Shown here piece after piece: positions 1 through 5,372 of a DNA stretch of 5,372 bases. Each line of letters opens with the position of its first letter. The stretch's first letter is position 1. The notes beneath the pieces are model-generated. The model worked only from the letters and a program-made list of their open reading frames with translations. It was not told the origin of the DNA and did no database searches. The translations under genes and the position numbers were made by a program. Source of the DNA: CALGLS01 sp047626155 (GTDB lineage Bacteria > Bacteroidota > Bacteroidia > Chitinophagales > Saprospiraceae); the NCBI GenBank assembly GCA_047626155.1, contig JBLHRR010000238.1:1-5372 (forward strand). Reading direction: 5' to 3'.

Positions 1-44
1 TGTTTCTGGAAAAGCGACAGTAGGTTGTAATTTAGAGCACGTTC

Positions 45-151
45 GCTCTGCGGCCTCTGCGTGAGTCAATACACAAATAAAGAACAAGGCTCTTTTTCTA
101 AGAGGTAGATATACCAATCGCAAATTAATAATCACGCAGAGGCCGCAGAGC
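45..151. repeat. Perfect 20-bp inverted repeat, 67-nt loop
   Basis: The left arm 45-64 reads gctctgcggcctctgcgtga, and 132-151 is its exact reverse complement; the bases just outside and just inside do not pair. The loop (65-131) is AT-rich and contains a small nested stem, CTCTT at 90-94 with AAGAG at 100-104. The left arm can also form a competing 5-bp hairpin, AGAGC 34-38 with GCTCT 45-49. Arms of the CTCTGCG/CGCAGAG type are familiar as dispersed intergenic repeats in many bacterial genomes, so a REP-like or MITE-like non-coding element is likely. I see no coding capacity or transposase. Function is unknown. Confidence 0.8.
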
Positions 152-288
152 CAGTTGAACCTAACAACGACTATACAAGGTAAAACATCGCATTGATATT
201 AAAGAACTAGTTACAGCTTTATATCGTTTTTTAAATGACAACATTAGGTCGTACGACAGCTCCTAATCGAATAGCTGCCACCCACAAG

Positions 289-334
289 CATATCGGTGAA
301 AAAGAAACTTGTTTATAAAGGGTAAAGTAGTTTA
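289..334 (+). repeat. Dispersed repeat, copy A
   Basis: The first 26 nt (289-314, beginning CATATCGGTGAAA and ending CTTGTTT) match 2879-2904 with two mismatches. After a variable 6-7 nt spacer, GTAAAGTAGTTTA (322-334) matches GTACAGTAGTCTA (2911-2923) with two mismatches. The copies share orientation and lie about 2.6 kb apart, flanking the nucleotidase and kinase genes. Copy A lacks the CCCCTAAAGGGG-type core that precedes copy B. Confidence 0.7.
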
Positions 335-391
335 GAGAGCTTCAACCTAGTTAGAGATCAGTGGGAAGTTTTCCTTCACTTCTCTTTCAAC

Positions 392-1198
392 TTACTCTTC
401 TGCATATTTGATTCTACCATCCAAGACCGCATTTAGCATTTGGCCTTCCTCTTCTGTTTTCTTTACAAATTCAATCATAGCATCGCGAACCAGAATATTC
501 AGGTCAAAGCGTTCGGCAGCTTCTAGAAAATCACAACTGTCCCCACCATTCGCGATGTAATCAGGAATGGATACTAAGTATTCTTTTAGGAGGTCCAGTG
601 GTTCTCCGTTGATCGTCACCGCTGTGGCCTTATCTGCTGCTATTTCAAATCGCAGCTGCTTACTCACCGCCCAGCCTCTTCTTTCTGCGATCCGATCTAA
701 TAACTGCTGAAGCAATGCTCCTTTCATTTTCAAAATGACAATTTGATTATCAAAGGGCATCAGTTCATATACCTTCCCTATCGCTACCGGTCCGGGAGGA
801 ATAGAGGGAATCCGTATACCACCATAATTAGCTATGGCGAAATCTATAGGCCCATAATAGTGAGTCGTTCTTTCGTATAACAAATCTCCTACAAAGTTAT
901 TCAGTGTTCCTTCCGGGCGGGCTTTGAGCAATAGTACTGCACTTTCCCCAATGGTCACATTCATTACTTTCGATAAGTCCTTTCGGTACGGCTCAATTAT
1001 TTTATTGATAGCAGAATCCGAAGGCATTTCATTGGTCATCCTATATTGGTCAACCTTAACTTCTTTGACCTGCCAGGTTTTCTGACAAGAATTCAAACAA
1101 AGCATAAGCAATGAAAGCATCAGGAGATTTACCCGAACCAAGTTTTGTTTTTCCCCGACCCAAAGAGAGCGCGCATTGTTAGAAACATATTTTTTCAT
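392..1198 (-). CDS. 5'-nucleotidase C-terminal domain lipoprotein (stand-alone)
   Basis: This 268-residue protein resembles the C-terminal, nucleotide-binding domain of UshA/YfkN-type 5'-nucleotidases. Visible landmarks are NFVGDLL (101-107), NYGGIR (124-129), PFDN (148-151) and DYIANGGD (213-220), in the order usual for this domain. The N-terminus has a hydrophobic stretch (about 24-36) ending in LNSC, a plausible lipobox with Cys38 as the lipidated residue, so it is probably an envelope lipoprotein. The N-terminal metallophosphatase domain and its metal-binding motifs are absent, so hydrolysis of nucleotides by this chain alone is unlikely. In Bacteroidota the two domains are often encoded by separate adjacent genes; no partner is seen up to the left edge. 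The start at 1198 gives a long n-region (about 23 residues) before the hydrophobic core; a TTG at codon 20 is an alternative. Domain call is firm, substrate is unknown. Confidence 0.85.
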   Translation of the reverse strand: MKKYVSNNARSLWVGEKQNLVRVNLLMLSLLMLCLNSCQKTWQVKEVKVDQYRMTNEMPSDSAINKIIEPYRKDLSKVMNVTIGESAVLLLKARPEGTLNNFVGDLLYERTTHYYGPIDFAIANYGGIRIPSIPPGPVAIGKVYELMPFDNQIVILKMKGALLQQLLDRIAERRGWAVSKQLRFEIAADKATAVTINGEPLDLLKEYLVSIPDYIANGGDSCDFLEAAERFDLNILVRDAMIEFVKKTEEEGQMLNAVLDGRIKYAEE

Positions 1199-1202
1199 AG
1201 CC

Positions 1203-1210
1203 CAAAGGTA
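1203..1210 (-). promoter_or_regulatory. -7 box (TACCTTTG) for the nucleotidase-domain gene
   Basis: Read on the minus strand, 1210-1203 is TACCTTTG, an exact match to the Bacteroidota sigma-factor -7 consensus TAnnTTTG. Only GGCT separates it from the ATG at 1198, so transcription would begin at or next to the start codon, giving a leaderless mRNA or pointing to a start further downstream. No convincing -33 TTG element lies at the expected distance upstream. Confidence 0.5.
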
Positions 1211-1255
1211 ACATAGCTTATTTAAAAGGCAGTATAGATAATTTAAAAAAATGAG

Positions 1256-1263
1256 TAACTTTG
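1256..1263 (+). promoter_or_regulatory. -7 box (TAACTTTG) for the histidine kinase gene
   Basis: TAACTTTG is an exact match to the Bacteroidota -7 consensus TAnnTTTG. It lies 52 nt before the kinase ATG at 1316, leaving room for a leader of roughly 45 nt. The upstream 30 nt is AT-rich but shows no clear -33 TTG motif. No strong Shine-Dalgarno sequence precedes the ATG, which is normal for this phylum. Confidence 0.5.
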
Positions 1264-1714
1264 AATCGTGTTTACTGCGATAAACATAAACAATACGTTA
1301 TAAGTAAAGCTTCCAATGTTTGAATATTTAATTAACCTGCATACCAATATGACCAGTATTGGGATCACAGAAGACCTGCCCTATATAGAAAAGGTGAAGA
1401 TCCGTATACTCAATCAATGTACCTTGTTAGGGTTGCTGGGTGCGTTTCTGTTGTTTCTGCAATCTTGGTATTTGGAAAGGAGTGATTGGATGATTGAAAC
1501 CATTACTATCTCCCTATTTACTTTTCCTTTGTTTTTTCATGCGCTTAGAAATTATTTACTAGCAAAACTGATTGCTACTGTTTTCTTCCCTGTATTCACC
1601 CTCGCCTTGGCGGTGACTTATGGTCCCAAATCCAGCGTAGAGTTCATTTACTTTGCGACCATTCTGACTGCGCTCATTATGCATGAAAATAAATGGGCTC
1701 AATTGCTAAACGTG

Positions 1715-1721
1715 TTAAGGT
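1715..1721 (+). other. Frameshift 1 in the kinase gene
   Basis: The first frame reads ...LLNVL to TTA at 1715-1717, then diverges into RYHCHLLH and a stop at 1742-1744. Skipping the A at 1718 continues as GIIVIFCINFYFWENYAALYP, a good fifth membrane helix, and runs into the second frame with no stop. The extra base falls in an AA pair. The new frame has a stop (TAA 1716-1718) just upstream, so the switch point is tightly bounded. Confidence 0.8.
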
Positions 1722-2193
1722 ATCATTGTCATCTTTTGCATTAATTTTTATTTCTGGGAAAACTATGCGGCTCTATACCCAATGACTCCTTCTATTTATA
1801 ATGATGCAGTGATCTTCTTCTCTGTAACTTTAGCCATCGCTTTTATTGTCACCAATTTCTTCTCGGAGCATAAAGCCAATTACCAAAAGCAAATCCTATA
1901 CAACAATACGCTTGCAGATCGTAATGAAAAGCTAGAACACTTCATCGAACAAAACGAGACGAAGAACCACCTCATCCAAATTGTGGCCCATGACTTAAAA
2001 AGTCCTGCTGCAAGTTTTTTAAATTTGACGCAAAAGATCAGTTACCTTATTAAAACAGAACAACCTCATCGGTTGGTGGAAGTGGCGGAACATATTGAGC
2101 AATCTGGTACTAAGTTTTTCTACACCTTAGATCACCTCCTCAATTGGGTCACCTCCCAGCAGGACGGCATTAAAGTAACAAAGGACTACATAG

Positions 2194-2202
2194 ACCTCGG
2201 CT
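2194..2202 (+). other. Frameshift 2 in the kinase gene
   Basis: The second frame reads ...KDYIDL to CTC at 2196-2198, then GSPPG and a TGA at 2214-2216. Skipping one G at 2199-2200 gives ...KDYIDLALLLVDDLNRNM and joins the ATPase-domain frame. The new frame has a stop (TAG 2191-2193) just upstream, so the shift lies between about 2194 and 2213; the GG pair fits the protein best. Confidence 0.75.
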
Positions 2203-2654
2203 CTCCTCCTGGTTGACGATTTAAATAGAAATATGGTTTTTATTCTTGGCAAAAAAAATCTAACAATCGTTTCTCCCATTCCACTCGAAACAATGATCTA
2301 CGCTGATCATGACATCCTCAAAATCATTTTAAATAACATTCTGCACAACGCTGTTAAGTTTTCTCCATCGGAGGAAAAGATCATGGTCACCTTTCAACAA
2401 ACCAAAAACCATGATCAAGTTTGCGTTACAGACTTCGGGGTTGGAATGGACAAACAAACACAAGAGAAAATACTTACACAAAAGGTAGCTGCCTATTCTA
2501 CCTCAGGGACAGAGAGCAAAAAAGGCTATGGACTTGGTTTGAAAATTTGCTTTCGAATGGTTGATTTACTAAATGGAAAGGTCGAAATAAACAGTAAGAA
2601 AGACGAAGGGACTCAATTCATCATTAGTATTCCAAGAAGAGATCAACACAACAA

Positions 2655-2721
2655 AGGAAAGGACGGAAAGCCGGCAAAGATCAAGAACTCAGACTTGGGT
2701 CAGCGGAGTTCGGACTTTTGA
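2655..2721 (+). repeat. Repeat-like 3' tail of the kinase gene
   Basis: After the last kinase motif the sequence becomes simple and repetitive. AACTCAGACTT (2686-2696) and AGTTCGGACTT (2707-2717) are 21 nt, or seven codons, apart and give NSDL and SSDF. Before them, GGACGGAAAG and CCGGCAAAG are tandem-like. Tails ending in SDF-type repeats are a familiar result of a reading frame running into Bacteroidota intergenic repeats. The ancestral kinase stop was probably near 2640-2655; this last point is inference. Confidence 0.45.
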
Positions 2722-2764
2722 AATCTAACCGTTAATTAAATTACTATACGCTTTTCACCATCGC

Positions 2765-2802
2765 TGCCCCCTGTCCCTTAAAGAGGGCTACTTCTCGGTG
2801 AA
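2765..2802 (+). repeat. Palindromic-core repeat, unit 1 (direct)
   Basis: This unit has a C-rich left part, the core CCCTTAAAGAGGG, then GGCTAC and TCGGTGAA. It aligns with unit 3 (2852-2890) along its whole length in the same orientation, with several mismatches, and with unit 2 (2821-2846) in reverse. Confidence 0.6.
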
Positions 2803-2820
2803 CTTTGGTCGCGCGTTAGG

Positions 2821-2846
2821 TATCCCTTTTAGGGGTCGGGGCTAGC
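2821..2846 (-). repeat. Palindromic-core repeat, unit 2 (inverted)
   Basis: The reverse complement aligns with units 1 and 3: GCTAGCCCC, then a CCCCTAAAAGGG core. Segment 2823-2841 can pair with 2856-2874 of unit 3 over 19 positions with three mismatches, leaving a 14-nt loop. Confidence 0.6.
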
Positions 2847-2874
2847 ATTCGGAACCCCCAGCCCCTAAAGGGGA
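2823..2874. terminator. Large hairpin between convergent genes, possible terminator
   Basis: Arms 2823-2841 and 2856-2874 pair over 19 positions with three mismatches. The hairpin lies between the ends of the convergent kinase and mutS2 genes. On the plus strand the nearest T-run (nine Ts, 2902-2910) begins about 28 nt after the stem, and the minus strand has no T-run there, so it is not a canonical intrinsic terminator. It may simply result from inverted repeat units. Confidence 0.35.
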
Positions 2875-2890
2875 GCTACATATCGGTGAA
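2852..2890 (+). repeat. Palindromic-core repeat, unit 3 (direct)
   Basis: The core CCCCTAAAGGGG (2862-2873) is a perfect palindrome-type stem, preceded by a C-run and followed by AGCTACATATCGGTGAA. Its right end overlaps dispersed-repeat copy B. Cores of this kind recur in intergenic DNA of many Bacteroidota. Confidence 0.6.
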
Positions 2891-2923
2891 ACAGAAGCTT
2901 GTTTTTTTTTGTACAGTAGTCTA
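2879..2923 (+). repeat. Dispersed repeat, copy B
   Basis: This is the partner of the copy at 289-334: 26 nt with two mismatches, then a T-run in place of the other copy's spacer, then a 13-nt block with two mismatches. Here it is joined directly to unit 3 of the palindromic-core array. Confidence 0.7.
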
Positions 2924-3010
2924 AACGTCAAAAATAATCAAAAACAAAAACAACTACTACCCCGCGCCCTGAGCCTTTTGATTTTCATTTTGATTCAAAT
3001 TTTAATTCCC
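2924..3010. other. AT-rich spacer downstream of mutS2
   Basis: This A- and T-rich sequence has no reading frame of note. On the minus strand, the sequence after the mutS2 stop runs through a short GC-rich patch (about 2960-2974) into T-rich DNA (about 2960-2930), which could aid termination, but I could not find a good stem. Confidence 0.4.
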
Positions 3011-5372
3011 CTACCCCATTTCCACAATCGTAACCCCATCCCCTCCTTCTTTCGCCTCCGGGTGGCTTGTTCCTTCTACTGCATCGTATTCTCGTAATTT
3101 CTTAACAACAGCCTTACGTAATACCCCATCTCCTTTTCCATGAACAATTCGAAGCTGCGTTGCAGCAGACATAATCGCTTTATCTACAAACACTTCCAGG
3201 ATTTTCAAAGCCTCATCTCTACGCAAGCCACGGATATCTAACTTAGATTCGAAGGCAACTTTGTCCTGCAGCGTTCTTAGGTTTATAGATTTGCCTCTTT
3301 TAATTTCCAATGGTTCATTAGCTGGCATAAGGTCACGGAGATGGGCAGTCATTTTCATGATTCCCATGATAACGGTGGCCTTATTTTTATTGATAGATTC
3401 AACGGTTCCAGTGGTGCCACCCGTTCGGAGCTTGACGAAATCGCCAACTTGGATTTCTTTCTTTGCGTGTGCTGCTTCTGTCGGTTTATAATAAACGTCC
3501 TCTCGGAGGTTCGTGACTTCAGAAGCCAGTGTTTTTCGTTCCTCTTTTACCTGAGCAGCCAGTTCTTTCGCTTTTTCGAGGTTCTTCTCTTCCCGAATTT
3601 CTCTTACTAATTTTTCAAAATCTTTATTCGAGCCAGCGACCTCCTGTAAGGTTTGTTCTTTAGACTCTAGTTTGAACTTCTTCTTTTTGAATTCCAGATC
3701 GCGATACATATTATCGTAAGTCTTAATGAGCTTTTCGAGCTTGGCTTCGCGTTCTTTCATTTTGCCGGTTTCGGCTTCGAGCTCTTGCTTTTCTCTTTGT
3801 AAATCAATGAGCAATTCATCTACAGCTCGCTCGTTCTTTCCCGTTTTATGTCGAGCATAGCTCAATACATTTTCAGGCAAACCAGAAGACTGCGCAATTT
3901 CAAAAGCATAAGAACTACCCGGTTTTCCAACCCGCATTTCATAGGTCGGCTTCAGGTCGTCTTTATCAAAAACCATGGAACCATTGACGATGCCTTTGGT
4001 TTTGTAAGCGAACATTTTCAGGTTGGAATAGTGGGTAGTGATAACGCCATAAACCTTTCGGTGATTCAACTCTTTTAAAATGGCTTCCGCAATGGCACCT
4101 CCCGTTTTAGGGTCTGTACCGGAGCCAAATTCATCAATCAAAATTAAGGAACGCTGATCTGCCTTTTCTAAAAAGACCCGCATATTTTGTAATCGTGAAG
4201 AGTAGGTACTTAGATCATCTTCAATAGATTGCTGATCGCCAATATCCGCGAAAAGGCCATGAAATATCCCCATCTCCGATTTTTCATCTACGGGAACTAA
4301 GAGACCTGATTGCATCATCAATTGCAATAAACCTACTGATTTCATGGTAATAGATTTCCCTCCGGCGTTGGGTCCACTCAAAACCAATACTCTATTAGGA
4401 TCATGCAAATTCAGATCAAAAGGAACGACCTTTTTTCCTAGTGCTTTATTTTTTAACAATAGTAATGGATGATAACCTCTAAGGGTGTGCAAGGAAGATA
4501 CATCTTTCACTTTTGGTTTTACGCCGTTGATGCTTCTTGCAAATTGAGCTTTCGCCTGAATGACATCGTAGTGAACGATAACCTGTGTATAGTTGCGCAA
4601 TTGTTGGCTATAAGGCCGTAGCAACCCACTAAGTTCTTTTAGTATTTTATAAATCTCGCGCTTCTCTTCATTCTCCAAATCGAATAAATCATTGTTGATT
4701 TTGATGATTGGATCTGGTTCGATAAAGGCGGTTTTTCCAGAAGCAGATTCATCGTGAATAATTCCTCTTATCTTTCTTTTGCTTTCTGCTAATACAGCAA
4801 ATACACGTCGTCCATTTCGCATACTTTCCACAGTATCAGCTAAATAGCCCTTCTTCCTGTATTCGATAATTAAAGACCTAAATTTCTTATCCAATTCCTG
4901 CATCTTCGAACTCATCAACCTTCTGATCTTCAACAGAACAGGCGAAGCATCTGGTTTGATGTTCCCTTTTTCGTCTACTACTTTGTCAATGGCCTTCCCT
5001 AGGGCCACATCAAATGCTATTCTTTCGACTGGTAAATACAAAGTAGGGTATTCATTTCGACGTGGTCCAGAGAAGAAGCTAATGATCTTAGAAGTGGCGT
5101 GCAAAACAATATATACACGCTGCAAGCTTTCCAAGGAAAGTACGTAATCAATAATTTCGAGGTATTCCAGATCTTTGGAAATATCCTTATAAGCTGTGAT
5201 GGGAAATCCGATGCTTTCATCCAGCATTTTTCGGTATTCCTCTACCTCTGTTAGCTTTCGCTGAATGAGAAACGCTTTGGTATCTGGTTCAATAGCTAGT
5301 ACACGTTCCCGCCCGAGTTCTCCGAGGCATTCTTCTTGTACAAGGTCTAATATTTTATCAAATTCCAGCTTG
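3011..5372 (-). CDS. Endonuclease MutS2 (5' end outside window)
   Basis: The frame is open from the right edge to the TAG at 3011-3013, giving 786 visible residues; the Met at 5227 is internal (residue 49). The first visible residues, KLEFDKILDLV, match the usual MutS2 N-terminus, so only about 10 residues are missing. Numbered from the edge, the domains are: core/clamp region (1-330), Walker A GPNAGGKS (333-340), Walker B LILIDEFGSGTD (409-420), THY switch (446-448), a long charged coiled coil (about 512-623), a small KOW-like beta domain (about 641-683) and a C-terminal Smr domain with LDIRG (711-715) and HGKGDG (744-749). The MutS1 mismatch-reading domain is absent, as is normal for MutS2. 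Family members are linked to suppression of recombination and, in Bacillus subtilis, to rescue of collided ribosomes; which applies here is unknown. It is convergent with the kinase. All key motifs look intact. Confidence 0.95.
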   Translation of the reverse strand, partial: KLEFDKILDLVQEECLGELGRERVLAIEPDTKAFLIQRKLTEVEEYRKMLDESIGFPITAYKDISKDLEYLEIIDYVLSLESLQRVYIVLHATSKIISFFSGPRRNEYPTLYLPVERIAFDVALGKAIDKVVDEKGNIKPDASPVLLKIRRLMSSKMQELDKKFRSLIIEYRKKGYLADTVESMRNGRRVFAVLAESKRKIRGIIHDESASGKTAFIEPDPIIKINNDLFDLENEEKREIYKILKELSGLLRPYSQQLRNYTQVIVHYDVIQAKAQFARSINGVKPKVKDVSSLHTLRGYHPLLLLKNKALGKKVVPFDLNLHDPNRVLVLSGPNAGGKSITMKSVGLLQLMMQSGLLVPVDEKSEMGIFHGLFADIGDQQSIEDDLSTYSSRLQNMRVFLEKADQRSLILIDEFGSGTDPKTGGAIAEAILKELNHRKVYGVITTHYSNLKMFAYKTKGIVNGSMVFDKDDLKPTYEMRVGKPGSSYAFEIAQSSGLPENVLSYARHKTGKNERAVDELLIDLQREKQELEAETGKMKEREAKLEKLIKTYDNMYRDLEFKKKKFKLESKEQTLQEVAGSNKDFEKLVREIREEKNLEKAKELAAQVKEERKTLASEVTNLREDVYYKPTEAAHAKKEIQVGDFVKLRTGGTTGTVESINKNKATVIMGIMKMTAHLRDLMPANEPLEIKRGKSINLRTLQDKVAFESKLDIRGLRRDEALKILEVFVDKAIMSAATQLRIVHGKGDGVLRKAVVKKLREYDAVEGTSHPEAKEGGDGVTIVEMG

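Larger units (their letters stand above)
1..391. other. Intergenic region with no convincing gene
   Basis: No reading frame here is long enough or protein-like enough to call, and no tRNA or rRNA pattern is visible. The stretch holds a perfect 20-bp inverted repeat (45-64 / 132-151), a 10-bp perfect palindrome GTCGTACGAC at 248-257, and one copy of a dispersed repeat at 289-334. It lies downstream of the minus-strand nucleotidase-domain gene that ends at 392. I see no strong hairpin plus T-run that would be a clear terminator for that gene. Confidence 0.7.
1316..2721 (+). pseudogene. Membrane sensor histidine kinase, split by two +1 frameshifts
   Basis: Three consecutive frames (1316-1744, 1782-2216, 2233-2721) are pieces of one sensor kinase. 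Dropping one base near 1718 and one near 2199 restores a 467-residue protein. It has about six membrane helices (near 31-53, 59-77, 81-101, 107-122, 128-147, 164-182), then a coiled-coil-like linker, then a HisKA domain with VAHDLKSP, whose phospho-accepting His is residue 225 (codon 1989-1991). The HATPase domain follows, with N box NNILHNA (339-345), G1 DFGVG (372-376), G2 GYGLGL (403-408) and a late GTQF. No PAS, HAMP or receiver domain is seen, and no response regulator lies nearby. All catalytic motifs survive, so the break is recent or is a sequence error. As written, no single chain has sensor, His and ATPase parts together. The last ~25 codons look repeat-derived. The cognate signal and regulator are unknown. 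Confidence 0.85.

Noticed and set aside
45..151. CRISPR or toxin-antitoxin style element
   Set aside because: There is only one inverted pair, no spaced direct repeats and no cas or toxin-like gene nearby.
248..257. 10-bp palindrome GTCGTACGAC as an operator
   Set aside because: It lies downstream of the only nearby gene, with no promoter box or regulator to connect it to.
235..318. Small plus-strand reading frame of 27 codons starting ATG at 235
   Set aside because: It is very short, has no ribosome-binding site or promoter box, and its 3' half is the dispersed repeat.
361..379. Possible hairpin downstream of the nucleotidase-domain gene
   Set aside because: Only a few pairs form, several of them G-T, and no T-run follows on the minus strand, so it is not a credible terminator.
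1715..2213. Programmed +1 frameshifting to make the full kinase
   Set aside because: Neither site resembles a known +1 slippery context such as CTT-TGA-C, and two such events in one gene would be extraordinary; mutation or sequence error is simpler.
2909..3097. 62-codon plus-strand frame overlapping the mutS2 3' end
   Set aside because: It begins in repeat and AT-rich DNA and then runs antisense through the conserved Smr domain; it looks like a chance frame.
3261..4078. Several plus-strand frames of 76-89 codons inside mutS2
   Set aside because: They are antisense to a strongly conserved protein and show no domain, promoter or start signal of their own.
4956..5220. Short frames on both strands in the mutS2 N-terminal part
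   Set aside because: They are shadows of the MutS2 frame, which is open through this whole segment.

Overview
The window looks like ordinary chromosomal sequence from a member of the Bacteroidota, possibly a Saprospiraceae-like lineage. Evidence for this is two exact Bacteroidota-type -7 promoter boxes (TAnnTTTG), weak or absent Shine-Dalgarno sequences, a stand-alone lipoprotein carrying only the C-terminal domain of a 5'-nucleotidase, and intergenic repeats with CCCCTAAAGGGG-type palindromic cores. The family-level guess is weak.

Layout from left to right: (1) 1-391 holds no convincing gene. It has a perfect 20-bp inverted repeat (45-64 / 132-151) and one copy of a dispersed repeat (289-334). 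(2) 392-1198 on the minus strand is a lipoprotein with a 5'-nucleotidase C-terminal domain and no metallophosphatase domain. (3) 1199-1315 is a divergent promoter region with back-to-back TAnnTTTG boxes. (4) 1316-2721 on the plus strand is a membrane sensor histidine kinase broken into three frames by two +1 shifts; dropping one base at each site gives a coherent 467-residue kinase. Its last ~25 codons look like captured intergenic repeat. (5) 2722-3010 is the gap between convergent genes. It holds three copies (+, -, +) of a ~26-nt palindromic repeat and a second copy of the dispersed repeat from the left edge. (6) 3011 to beyond 5372 on the minus strand is mutS2, nearly complete, with only its extreme N-terminus outside the window.

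The genes do not form an obvious pathway. The nucleotidase lipoprotein and the kinase are divergent and could share a control region; the kinase and mutS2 are convergent. No response regulator, metallophosphatase partner, transposase, CRISPR array, tRNA or rRNA is visible. I found no convincing new multi-gene system. The points most worth a second look are the three-piece kinase, the repeat family that flanks the nucleotidase/kinase block, and the 20-bp inverted repeat.
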